The position numbers and the translations under genes are program-made. From positions 1 to 64,000 of the forward strand of contig CACYQI010000011.1 of the NCBI GenBank assembly GCA_902776455.1: a stretch of 64,000 nt of DNA. Direction: 5' to 3'. The notes below the pieces were generated by a model. That model was not told where the DNA came from. It worked only from the letters and a program-made list of their open reading frames with translations, and ran no database searches. Origin of the DNA: an uncultured Bacteroidales bacterium (GTDB taxonomy: Bacteria > Bacteroidota > Bacteroidia > Bacteroidales > Bacteroidaceae). Positions 48,163 through 56,049 of the stretch are shown here, in pieces. Each line of letters begins with the position of its first letter. Position 1 is the first letter of the stretch.

Positions 48163-49701
48163 ATGGAAACAGTACTGATAAAAGCCCTACAACTCTTCTG
48201 CTGCCTCTCGCTGCTGGTGGTCCTGCACGAAGGCGGACACTTCGGCTTCGCCAAGCTCTTCAAGACACGCGTCACGCGCTTCTACATGTTTGCCAACTAT
48301 GGCTTCCACCTCTTCAGCACCTACGACGACTGGTTCCGCCGCCTTCTGGGCAAACCGCTCGTCACGAAGCGAGGCAACGAGGGACAGAACTTCTTCGCCT
48401 GGCTCCGCAACAAATACTTCCTCCTCACAGGGCAGAAGGACAAAGTCGTGACCGAAAACATCGGCAACAAGGAATACGACGACAGCGTCGGCACGGAGTA
48501 CGGCATCGGATGGCTGCCCATAGGCGGCTACGTCGCCATCGACGGCATGATAGACGAAACGAACCATAAGCTCTCCTCCGAGCCGAAACCCTGGGAGTTC
48601 CGCTCCAAGAAGATATGGCAACGCTTCTTCATCATGTTCGGCGGCGTGCTGATGAACCTCATCACGGCTTGGGTCATCTACTCCGTCGTGCTCTTTGCCT
48701 GGGGACGCGACTATGTGCCCATGACCAGCATCGAGAAAGGCTTCGAGTACAACGAACAGGCCCGCGACATCGGCTTCCAGAACGGCGACATCCCCATCCG
48801 TGCCGACGGCAAGGAAATAGCAGAGTACAACGGCGGCGCCATCATGCGCACCATAGCCAACGCCACTACCGTCACCGTGCTGCGCGGAACGGAGGAAATA
48901 GAGCTGAGGATGCCCGAAGAAGGCCTCTCCATGCTGAAGATGATACAGTCGCAACCCATGTTCCTCGCCCCCCTTGCAGAAGCGGTCATCGACTCCGTCA
49001 TGCCAGGCTCGGCCGCAGACAAGGCAGGCATCGAGAAAGGCATGCGCCTCGTCAGCGTCAACGGCAAAGACATCAAGACCTGGGGCGACTTCGACTTCGA
49101 AGTGACACTGCGCCGCCAGGACGTGCTCGCCTCGCCCGACTGCACGGCAGCCGACAGCCTCCGCTGGCGCACCCTCGAGGCTGTAGTGGCCTCGCCCGAC
49201 AGAAGTCGCACCGACACAATAAGCCTGCTCCTCGACGAGAACTACCTGATGGGCGTCACACGGCACGTGCCCGACTTCAAGACCGTACACCTCGACTACA
49301 GCCTCGCCACTTGCATCCCTGCCGGACTGAGCTACGGATGGCGCGTACTCAAGAATTATGTGAGCGACCTCCGCTATGTGGCAAGCGCCGACGGAGCTAA
49401 GAGCGTAGGCTCCTTCATCACCATCGGCAACATCTTCCCCGATGCTTGGAACTGGCAACAGTTCTGGTTGCTCACCGCCCTCATCAGCATCATCCTGGCC
49501 GTAATGAACATTCTTCCCATTCCAGGCCTTGACGGCGGACACATCATGCTGCTCCTCTACGAAGGCATCACCGGGCATCAGCCGTCCGAAAAGGCAATGC
49601 TGTGGATTGAAAGAATCGGCCTCGGCATCCTCATGGCCCTCATGCTGCTCGCCATCAGCAACGACTTCCGGAACTTCATCCTGCCCCTCTTCGGCCTGTA
49701 A
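48163..49701 (+). CDS. rseP: RIP-type site-2 zinc metalloprotease (RseP-like)
   Basis: A 512-aa membrane protease that cleaves within membrane helices, typically anti-sigma factors or signal-peptide remnants. The zinc site is HEGGH (residues 22-26) in the first helix; the second motif is NILPIPGLDGGHIMLLL near the C-terminus. A PDZ region covers about residues 220-330 (VMPGSAADKAGIEKGMRLVSVNGK). Four membrane helices are visible. It is larger than proteobacterial RseP by an insertion after the first helix (residues 40-110). Two membrane-linked sigma systems lie in this window, but a link to them is only a guess. Confidence 0.94.
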   Translation: METVLIKALQLFCCLSLLVVLHEGGHFGFAKLFKTRVTRFYMFANYGFHLFSTYDDWFRRLLGKPLVTKRGNEGQNFFAWLRNKYFLLTGQKDKVVTENIGNKEYDDSVGTEYGIGWLPIGGYVAIDGMIDETNHKLSSEPKPWEFRSKKIWQRFFIMFGGVLMNLITAWVIYSVVLFAWGRDYVPMTSIEKGFEYNEQARDIGFQNGDIPIRADGKEIAEYNGGAIMRTIANATTVTVLRGTEEIELRMPEEGLSMLKMIQSQPMFLAPLAEAVIDSVMPGSAADKAGIEKGMRLVSVNGKDIKTWGDFDFEVTLRRQDVLASPDCTAADSLRWRTLEAVVASPDRSRTDTISLLLDENYLMGVTRHVPDFKTVHLDYSLATCIPAGLSYGWRVLKNYVSDLRYVASADGAKSVGSFITIGNIFPDAWNWQQFWLLTALISIILAVMNILPIPGLDGGHIMLLLYEGITGHQPSEKAMLWIERIGLGILMALMLLAISNDFRNFILPLFGL

Positions 49702-49786
49702 GCCCAAGAAGCCTCATCAGCTCCATTAGCCTATAAGCCACATCAGCCCAAGAAGCCACATCAGCTCCATTAGCCTCATTAGCCCT
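49702..49786. repeat. Tandem spacer (CATCAGCTCCATTAGCC)
   Basis: AGCCCAAGAAGCC followed by CATCAGCTCCATTAGCCT occurs twice in direct repeat between rseP and the lipoprotein gene. Confidence 0.6.
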
Positions 49787-50128
49787 ATGAAACATCCCAT
49801 TCTCCTTCCCCTAGCAGCCTTCCTGCTGACGGCCTGCGCAGAGAAAACACCCGACGAGCGTGCGGCCTCCATGCTCAGAGATGCCCGCTATGCCCTCCAC
49901 CACCACCTCTACAGCGAAGCACGCGACACCATCTTCTCGCTCCGACGCAACTGCCCGACGGCCATCGAAGCACGACGCCAAGCCATCCTCCTGCTCGACA
50001 GCATCGAGATGAATGCCGCTGCCGACAGCCTCAAGCTTGTGACTGGCGACGAATGGAAGCGGCTCAACGTGAAGAAACAGTTCTACGAGCGCAAACTCCA
50101 AGAGGACCTGAAGTCAATTCATCATTAA
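49787..50128 (+). CDS. Small lipoprotein, function unknown
   Basis: A 113-aa lipoprotein: signal MKHPILLPLAAFLLTAC with the lipid cysteine at residue 17. The mature part is helical and TPR-like (RAASMLRDARYALHHHLYSEARDTIFSLRRN, ARRQAILLLDSIEMNAAADSL). Similar small lipoproteins accompany rseP-cca in Bacteroidales, but no function is known. Confidence 0.8.
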   Translation: MKHPILLPLAAFLLTACAEKTPDERAASMLRDARYALHHHLYSEARDTIFSLRRNCPTAIEARRQAILLLDSIEMNAAADSLKLVTGDEWKRLNVKKQFYERKLQEDLKSIHH

Positions 50129-50212
50129 GAATTCATCATTCATACTTAGGCTACGCCCTTCGACAGCGCCAAAGAAAAACAATTACGAACTATGGACTAT
50201 GGACTATAAACT

Positions 50213-51916
50213 ATGCATTTAGTTGACGCCATACAGGAATACGACAGCTTCCGCCAGCAAACTCGCCGGACGGATTCGCAAAGCCTCATCGACAACCCGC
50301 TGCTGCGTCGCATCGGGCAGAAGGCCGACGCGCTGGGCCTGGAGTGCTACGTCGTAGGCGGCTACGTGAGGGACATCATCCTGGAGCGGCCTTCGAAGGA
50401 CATCGATGTGGTGGTAGCAGCCCCCTCCCCCGTCCCCTCCCCCGAGGAGGAGGGGAGAAACGGAAACGGCCAACTTAGCGAAGAAAGCCTCCCTCCTCGG
50501 GGGGAGGTTGGAGGGGGGCTGGCTTCCGGTCCGGGCATCCGCCTTGCCCAAGCCCTCGCCAAGGACATGGGGCGGGGCGCCCACGTCAGCGTCTTCCGCA
50601 ACTTCGGCACGGCGCAACTCAAGTGGCACGACCAAGAGATTGAGTTCGTCGGCGCAAGGCGCGAGAGCTACCAGCGGGACAGCAGGAAGCCTATCGTGGA
50701 AGACGGGACGCTCGACGATGACCTCCACCGACGCGACTTCACCATCAATGCCCTCGCCTTCTGCCTCAACGCAAAACGCTACGGCGAGTTCATCGACCTC
50801 TTCGAAGGACTGCTCGACCTCGAGGACGGCATCATCGCCACGCCACTCGACCCCGACATCACCTTCAGCGACGACCCGCTGCGCATGATGCGATGCATAC
50901 GCTTCGCCACACAACTGCGCTTCCAGATAGAGGAAGAGACAGCGGAAGCCCTCAAGCGCAACGCCGAACGCATCAAAATCATCTCGCAGGAACGCATCAC
51001 CGACGAGCTGAACAAAATCATGATGGCACCTGCGCCCAGCATCGGCTTCATCGAGCTGAGCCGCAGCGGCCTGCTGCCCATCATCCTGCCCGAAGTGGCT
51101 GCCCTCGAAGGCGTTGAGACACGCAACGGCCGCGCCCATAAGGACAACTTCTACCACACGCTCGAGGTGCTGGATAATGTGTGTCAGGAGCAAGGGGCAA
51201 GGAGCAAGGAGCAGGAGATTAGTGACTGCTCCCAAGGCTTTTCCGAAGGCAATCCTCTTGCCCCTTGCCCCTTGCCCCCTGCTCCTCTTTTTTTGCGTTG
51301 GGCTGCCCTGCTGCACGACATCGGCAAGCCCCGCAGCAAGCGATGGGACAACCAGACTGGCTGGACGTTCCACAACCATAACTACATCGGGCAGAAGATG
51401 GTGGCGCCGCTCTTCCGCCGCATGAAGCTGCCGACGGACGAACGCATGGCTTACGTCGAGAAGCTCGTGGGGCTGCACATGCGGCCTATCGCCATAGCCG
51501 ACGACGAAGTGACGGACAGCGCCGTACGCCGCCTGCTCTTCGAGGCCGGAGAGGACATCGACGACCTGATGCGCCTCTGCGAAGCTGACATCACAAGCAA
51601 GAACCGCGAGAAGAAGAAGCGTTTCCTCGAGAACTTCCAGCTTGTGCGCGAGAAGCTCATCGACTTGCAGGCACGCGACAACTACCGCACTTGGCACAAC
51701 CCCATCTCGGGCGAGGAAATCATGCAGACCTTCGGCCTCAAGCCCTGCCGACAAATAGGTCAGCTGAAGCAAGCCGTAAAGGATGCCATCTGGGACTCAG
51801 TCATTCCCAACGACCACGACGCGGCATTCCAGTTTATACTTGAGAAAGCAAAGGAGATGGGCTTGGGGACCCCACCCCTAACCCCTCCCCTCGGAGGGGA
51901 GGGGAAAGGATGCTGA
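50213..51916 (+). CDS. cca: CCA-adding enzyme / tRNA nucleotidyltransferase (HD type)
   Basis: A 567-aa class II nucleotidyltransferase that builds or repairs the tRNA CCA end, with an HD domain. The nucleotidyltransferase motif is YVVGGYVRDIILERPSKDIDVVV (Asp63, Asp65). The template part is LHRRDFTINALAF and the HD motif LLHDIGKPRSKRW. Three GC-rich repeats lie inside the frame. Residues about 71-104 interrupt the catalytic beta-sheet right after the DxD. Residues about 323-362 lie just before the HD motif. The last 13 residues and the stop come from a third repeat. All keep the frame. Confidence 0.95.
   Translation: MHLVDAIQEYDSFRQQTRRTDSQSLIDNPLLRRIGQKADALGLECYVVGGYVRDIILERPSKDIDVVVAAPSPVPSPEEEGRNGNGQLSEESLPPRGEVGGGLASGPGIRLAQALAKDMGRGAHVSVFRNFGTAQLKWHDQEIEFVGARRESYQRDSRKPIVEDGTLDDDLHRRDFTINALAFCLNAKRYGEFIDLFEGLLDLEDGIIATPLDPDITFSDDPLRMMRCIRFATQLRFQIEEETAEALKRNAERIKIISQERITDELNKIMMAPAPSIGFIELSRSGLLPIILPEVAALEGVETRNGRAHKDNFYHTLEVLDNVCQEQGARSKEQEISDCSQGFSEGNPLAPCPLPPAPLFLRWAALLHDIGKPRSKRWDNQTGWTFHNHNYIGQKMVAPLFRRMKLPTDERMAYVEKLVGLHMRPIAIADDEVTDSAVRRLLFEAGEDIDDLMRLCEADITSKNREKKKRFLENFQLVREKLIDLQARDNYRTWHNPISGEEIMQTFGLKPCRQIGQLKQAVKDAIWDSVIPNDHDAAFQFILEKAKEMGLGTPPLTPPLGGEGKGC
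50425..50520 (+). repeat. In-frame GC-rich palindromic repeat in cca (1)
   Basis: CCCCTCCCCCGTCCCCTCCC on the left and GGGGGGAGGTTGGAGGGGGG on the right form an inverted pair around AACTTAGCGAAGAAAGCC. It encodes about 32 extra residues within the catalytic domain. Confidence 0.8.
51181..51296 (+). repeat. In-frame palindromic repeat in cca (2)
   Basis: AGGAGCAAGGGGCAAGGAGC on the left and CTTGCCCCTTGCCCCCTGCT on the right can pair; both halves are built from tandem AGGGGCA-type words. It encodes about 38 extra residues just before the HD motif. Confidence 0.8.
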
Positions 51917-51925
51917 GATTCATTC
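51866..51925 (+). repeat. 60-bp direct repeat, copy 1 (contains the cca stop)
   Basis: Exact 60-bp identity with 52086-52145. It holds ACCCCTCCCCTCGGAGGGGA and the TGA that ends cca. Confidence 0.85.
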
Positions 51926-51948
51926 ATAAAGAAGAGATTGATACTCGG

Positions 51949-51984
51949 ACGTCCCGTTTGCAGTTGAAGCTGCAGGCGGGACGT
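51949..51984 (+). terminator. Hairpin terminator after cca
   Basis: ACGTCCCG at 51949-51956 pairs with CGGGACGT at 51977-51984; the inner TTTGCAG and CTGCAG words extend the stem. It is followed by TTTGCGTTG rather than a long T run. Confidence 0.6.
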
Positions 51985-52085
51985 TTGCGTTGCTGAGCGG
52001 GAAGGAACACAGGCTCCCTCTCCCCTCCCCTTCGAGGGGAGGGGGCGGGGGTGGGGTCGGCTAAGCTAAGACTGAACAAAGCTGA

Positions 52086-52145
52086 GGGACCCCACCCCTA
52101 ACCCCTCCCCTCGGAGGGGAGGGGAAAGGATGCTGAGATTCATTC
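52086..52145 (+). repeat. 60-bp direct repeat, copy 2
   Basis: Identical to 51866-51925 over all 60 bases, 220 bp further on, including the GGATGCTGAGATTCATTC end that in copy 1 holds the cca stop. Confidence 0.85.
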
Positions 52146-52231
52146 TTAAAGGGGGATGCATGAAAATTCTTTACACTTTTTCCTGCTCCTTACAGCCGCT
52201 CGGGGCGAAGCAACAAGGGACGTCGGTCAAC

Positions 52232-52283
52232 ACTCCGTGCAGTGTCGGCCTACACTCCACGGAGCATCGACCTTTTCTCCACG
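52232..52283. repeat. 22-bp-period array, locus D
   Basis: Cores ACTCCGTGCAGTG, ACTCCACGGAGC and a truncated TCTCCACG start at 52232, 52254 and 52276, exactly 22 bp apart. Confidence 0.7.
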
Positions 52284-52640
52284 TTCAATTTCCACTTTCA
52301 ACTTTCAATTTTCCACTTCATTCTTTGTTCCGTTTGATAACATTCCACGCCATCCACGTACTTTCTTAACATTGCCTTGCAAAACGCCCCTTTGTAATCC
52401 CTTGACTTTCAATAGCGATTCTATTTAAGGCCGTCTTTTGCTTCGGGAGTAGAAAAGTGCCACAGCGTCCGAAAAACGCCGTCAGAACGCGTCCGATTTC
52501 CAGAATCTTTACAAACACCACCTGTTGCCTTCCGTGGAGACACACCGCGACGTCCGTTCCCTCGTCATGGAGAATGAAGAAATTCCGATGCTTACCTAAA
52601 AAAACTCCATTCGCTGCTACTTAATCTCTAATCTTTTTCG

Positions 52641-52648
52641 TAACTTTG
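52641..52648 (+). promoter_or_regulatory. -7 box (TAACTTTG) for rpoN
   Basis: A perfect TAnnTTTG box 13 nt before the rpoN start, giving a very short leader. Confidence 0.7.
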
Positions 52649-52661
52649 CACGCGGAACAAT

Positions 52662-54092
52662 ATGAGTCAGAGAAACCAACAGATACAGGAACAGTCGCAG
52701 ACGCAAGGGCAGGTGCAGGTGCAGCAGATGTTGCCGCAGCAAGTGCTGCTCGTCCGCCTGACAGAGATGCCCGTCGAGGCGCTACAGCACCGCGTGGAGC
52801 TGGAGCGCATGGAGAACCCTTGGCTGGAAGCCTCGCCCGACCCCTCCGAAGGGGAGAATGGCGGAGAGGGAGGCGATTCGTTCTCCCCTCCTTCTGAGGA
52901 GGCGGGGGAGGCTGCTGAAGCTCTCTACGACTACCGCTCGGAGGACGATGTGCCCGACTTCATCAACGGCCCCAGCCACAGCAACAATGCGGCCGAGTTC
53001 ATGGCCTACGATGATACGCTTTCGCTAACCGACCGTCTGCGCGAACAGATGGCAGACTTCGAGCTTACCGACCACGAGAAGGAACTCATGGAGTACCTCA
53101 TCGGCTCGCTCGACGAAGACGGGCTTCTGGGGAAGTCGCTCGCCATCCTTGCCGACGAGGCAGAGATTTACCAGGGCATCAACACGAGTGCCGAGGAGCT
53201 GGAGAAGGTACTGAAGGTGCTCCAGCAGTTCGACCCTCCCGGCATCGGAGCGCGTTCGCTGCAGGAATGCCTGCTCATACAGGTCGAGAGGGACGAAAAC
53301 ATCCCCGGCCGCGACCTGCTCATCAAGATGTTGGGCAAGTACTTCGACGACTTCATCCACAAGCGCTGGCAGCGGATAGGGCAGCGGCTGCACATCGGCG
53401 AAGCACAGGTGGAACAGCTGCAACGCGAGATTCTGCGGCTCAACCCGCGGCCCGGAGGCTCCGTCGGAGCCAAGACTGCCGACCGCACACAAAGCATCCA
53501 GCCCGACTTCCTGGTCGATACCGACGAGGACGGCACCATCACCGTCACCCTCACCCGTGGCAACCAGCCGTCGCTCATCATCAGTCCCGATGCCGACGGA
53601 CAGAAGGACGCCTTCGTCCGCCAGTACGTGGAACGGGGCCAGATGTTCATCACAGCCCTTCAGCAACGCGCCGAGACGATGACACGCACCATGCAGGCCA
53701 TCGTCAAACTGCAGAAACCCTTCTTCCAGACTGGCGACGAGACACAGCTGCGCCCCATGCGGCTCGAAGATGTGGCTAACGTCACCGGCTACGACATCAG
53801 CACCATCAGCCGCGTTGCCAACAGCAAGTACGTCGAGACAACCTTCGGCACCTATCCGCTGAAATGGTTCTTCACGCACCGTGCCACGCAGAACAAAGAG
53901 GGCGACGACGTCACGGCGCGGCAATTGATGGCGAGCCTGCGCCGCCTCGTCGATGAGGAGGACAAGCGGCAGCCCTACAGCGACGAGCGACTCACGCAGT
54001 TGCTTCAGCAGGAAGGCTTCAGCATAGCCCGCCGCACCATCGCCAAGTATCGGGAACAAATGGGCATCCCCGTGGCAAGAATGAGGAAGTAG
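52662..54092 (+). CDS. rpoN: RNA polymerase sigma-54 factor
   Basis: A 476-aa sigma-54. Region I is Gln-rich (QQIQEQSQTQGQVQVQQMLPQQVLLVRLTEMP). The core-binding region includes DFELTDHEKELMEYLIGSLDEDGLL and FDPPGIGARSLQECLL. The RpoN box is ARRTIAKYREQMGIPVARMRK at the C-terminus. A GC-rich repeat encodes residues about 57-86 (SEGENGGEGGDSFSPPSEE) in the region I-core linker, where length is tolerated. No bacterial enhancer-binding protein gene is in the window. Confidence 0.96.
   Translation: MSQRNQQIQEQSQTQGQVQVQQMLPQQVLLVRLTEMPVEALQHRVELERMENPWLEASPDPSEGENGGEGGDSFSPPSEEAGEAAEALYDYRSEDDVPDFINGPSHSNNAAEFMAYDDTLSLTDRLREQMADFELTDHEKELMEYLIGSLDEDGLLGKSLAILADEAEIYQGINTSAEELEKVLKVLQQFDPPGIGARSLQECLLIQVERDENIPGRDLLIKMLGKYFDDFIHKRWQRIGQRLHIGEAQVEQLQREILRLNPRPGGSVGAKTADRTQSIQPDFLVDTDEDGTITVTLTRGNQPSLIISPDADGQKDAFVRQYVERGQMFITALQQRAETMTRTMQAIVKLQKPFFQTGDETQLRPMRLEDVANVTGYDISTISRVANSKYVETTFGTYPLKWFFTHRATQNKEGDDVTARQLMASLRRLVDEEDKRQPYSDERLTQLLQQEGFSIARRTIAKYREQMGIPVARMRK
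52840..52915 (+). repeat. In-frame GC-rich repeat in rpoN
   Basis: CCCCTCCGAAGGGGAGAATG and TCCCCTCCTTCTGAGGAGGC lie inside the reading frame; the second is close to the tsaB and PCMD-gene copies. Confidence 0.7.
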
Positions 54093-54234
54093 GGATTTCG
54101 AAGATAAGAGGAGAGGTAAGGGGTTAGAGGTAAGAGGTAAGAGAATACTTTAGCTCCGAAGCCAACATCCCAAGCAATCCTCTAACCACAAACACCTAAC
54201 ACCTAACCACTAAACATTCAATAGTAAACAGTAA

Positions 54235-54846
54235 ATGCGAGGGCTTTTATTCATAGCACGCATCTTCTCGACAGTCTTCCGACCGTCGTACTACCCCACC
54301 GTCGGCATCCTCATCCTGCTCAGCTTCACCTATCTGAGCCTCTTCCCCTGGACCTTCAAACTGTGGATACTCGGGCTTGTCTATGTCTTCACCTATTGCC
54401 TGCCGGCCCTCGGCATCTACATGTTCCGCCGCCTGCACGGGTGGAGTTTGTCCGAACTGCGTGTCCGACACAAGCGTGCCGTGCCTTACATTATTTATAT
54501 ATGCTGTTACCTCTGCCTCATGCACATCTTTTCTGCCACCCACATGCCACACTTCCTGATGGCCATCGTCGGCATATCGCTGCTCATCAGCTGCGCGTGC
54601 ATCGTCGTCAATATATGGTGGAAGGTGAGCATGCACTCGGCGGGTGCCGGCGGCGTCATCGGAGCATTGGTAGCCTATGCAGCCATCTTCGACTTCAACC
54701 CCGTGTGGTGGCTCTCGCTGGCCATCCTTGTGGCGGGCATGGTAATGACGAGCCGCATGCTTCTCCGGCAGCATACCCTGGCGCAAGTGCTCGGGGGAAC
54801 GCTCATCGGCATAGCCTGCGGCATAGTGGGAACCGTGTTGATGTAG
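54235..54846 (+). CDS. PAP2-type membrane phosphatase-like protein
   Basis: A 203-aa polytopic membrane protein with about five helices. The C-terminal half has the PAP2 pattern: KVSMHSAGAGGVIGALVAY (motif 2 His) and SRMLLRQHTLAQVLGGTLIG (motif 3 Arg/His). The first PAP2 motif is not obvious, so activity is uncertain. Candidate substrates are lipid phosphates such as undecaprenyl pyrophosphate or lipid A. It is convergent with the GH43 gene (1 nt apart). Confidence 0.8.
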   Translation: MRGLLFIARIFSTVFRPSYYPTVGILILLSFTYLSLFPWTFKLWILGLVYVFTYCLPALGIYMFRRLHGWSLSELRVRHKRAVPYIIYICCYLCLMHIFSATHMPHFLMAIVGISLLISCACIVVNIWWKVSMHSAGAGGVIGALVAYAAIFDFNPVWWLSLAILVAGMVMTSRMLLRQHTLAQVLGGTLIGIACGIVGTVLM

Positions 54847-54847
54847 C

Positions 54848-55939
54848 TTAGAACTGCGGGCGATTCACAATCCACGTCGGGTGGGAAGTGGGTTGCCCCT
54901 TGTGATCGACGAAAGTCAGCCTGCCTTCGATATCCTTCAGCTCCATAAGAATCATGGGACGCGGACGGTAGTCACCGCGACGCGGAATGAGGCCTTCGCA
55001 GTGGGAGTGCATAATCATGAATATCCGGCCTGCCTTGTCTGTGACGATCTCCCCGTTGTGTCCGGCGCCGTTCAGTATGGCATCGGGGCTTTCGGAGGTC
55101 AGCACAGGCTCCGGCTCACTCCATCCCAAGAAGAGACTCTCCGAGGTGCTGAGGCAAAGAGTGTACTCGTAGTTGTTGAAATGATTCTTCGAGCAGAAGA
55201 AATAGTACAGCCCGTTGTGCTTGTAGATGTAGCCTCCTTCGTAGGCCGTCGTGATGTAGTGCGGCCTGCTCCCCTTGGCGTAGTGGATTCCGTCGGCAGA
55301 GAGTTCGCGGATGAAGTTGCCCTTGCTGTTCACGTCCCCATAGACGAGATAGTGCCTGCCGTCGTCGTCGAGGAAGTACTGTCCGTCCTGCGGGGTGGGA
55401 TGCTCCGGTGTGCCGACGTTCAGGGTGTTGGCGTAGCGGAAAGGACTGTCGATGTTGTCGGCCACGAGAACCACTTGGCGGTCGTTCTCCATCGACACGA
55501 AGAGGGTGAGATAGACCACGAGGCGGCCCTGAATGAGTGCAGGGGAGGGTGCCCAGTAGTTGATGTTCTGCTTGCCTGCTCCTGTTTTCATGGGGTCGGG
55601 CTTTCCGTCGCCGAAGGGGTCGTGGGGAGTAGGACCGGGGAACATGTCGCGGTAGAACGTCCAGTCGGCCAGGTCGCGGCTGCGGTAGATCTTGATGGGG
55701 AAGCCCGTCTTGAAGCAGTAGAACCAGTCGTCTATCTTGACGATCGACGGGTCGGGGCAGTCGAAGTCGGTCACAGGGTTCACGACTACGGTCTTAGAAG
55801 GCATGTCCTTGCGGAGCTGAAAGAGTGCTTTCTCGCCTTCTGTCTGCGCCTGGAGAGGCAGAGGCGCAAAGGAGAAAAGGAAAAAAAGCACAAAGGTGAG
55901 AAGGTAAAAAAAGAGGGTTCGCCGAATAAAAGTTTGCAT
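54848..55939 (-). CDS. Glycoside hydrolase family 43-like protein
   Basis: A 363-aa exported five-bladed propeller glycosidase of the GH43 type, which act on arabinose- or xylose-containing polysaccharides. The signal peptide ends near PLPLQAQ. Likely catalytic residues: the base Asp in DFDCPDPSIVKIDDWFYCF, the pKa-modulating Asp in YLVYGDVNSKG, and the acid Glu in YEGGYIYKHNGLYYFFCS. GAGHNGEIV supplies the usual late-blade His. No SusC/D pair lies beside it. Confidence 0.9.
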   Translation of the reverse strand: MQTFIRRTLFFYLLTFVLFFLFSFAPLPLQAQTEGEKALFQLRKDMPSKTVVVNPVTDFDCPDPSIVKIDDWFYCFKTGFPIKIYRSRDLADWTFYRDMFPGPTPHDPFGDGKPDPMKTGAGKQNINYWAPSPALIQGRLVVYLTLFVSMENDRQVVLVADNIDSPFRYANTLNVGTPEHPTPQDGQYFLDDDGRHYLVYGDVNSKGNFIRELSADGIHYAKGSRPHYITTAYEGGYIYKHNGLYYFFCSKNHFNNYEYTLCLSTSESLFLGWSEPEPVLTSESPDAILNGAGHNGEIVTDKAGRIFMIMHSHCEGLIPRRGDYRPRPMILMELKDIEGRLTFVDHKGQPTSHPTWIVNRPQF

Positions 55940-56049
55940 ATCTGTTTGTTGTTTCTGCTAAAAGATAAAAAGATATCTAATTATTATTAACTACTTAAAA
56001 TCAGGTAAAGCAGAACTCCACAAACGAAATGGCGAACCCTCCCATGTCT

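Larger units (their letters stand above)
51985..52640. repeat. Gene-free stretch with repeats
   Basis: No gene. Contains another GC-rich palindrome at 52010-52060 (CCCTCCCCTTCGAGGGGAGG), the second 60-bp copy at 52086-52145, a 22-bp array at 52232-52283 and, from 52430, unrecognised sequence (AGTGCCACAGCGTCCGAAAA) leading to the rpoN promoter. Confidence 0.6.

Noticed and set aside
48187..49707. 506-codon frame antisense to rseP
   Set aside because: Shadow frame; rseP has clear zinc and PDZ motifs.
50219..51772. 517-codon frame antisense to cca
   Set aside because: Shadow frame; cca motifs are clear on the plus strand.
52430..52640. Small RNA gene upstream of rpoN
   Set aside because: GC content is even and there is an available promoter only for rpoN; no hairpin-rich transcript with its own start was visible.
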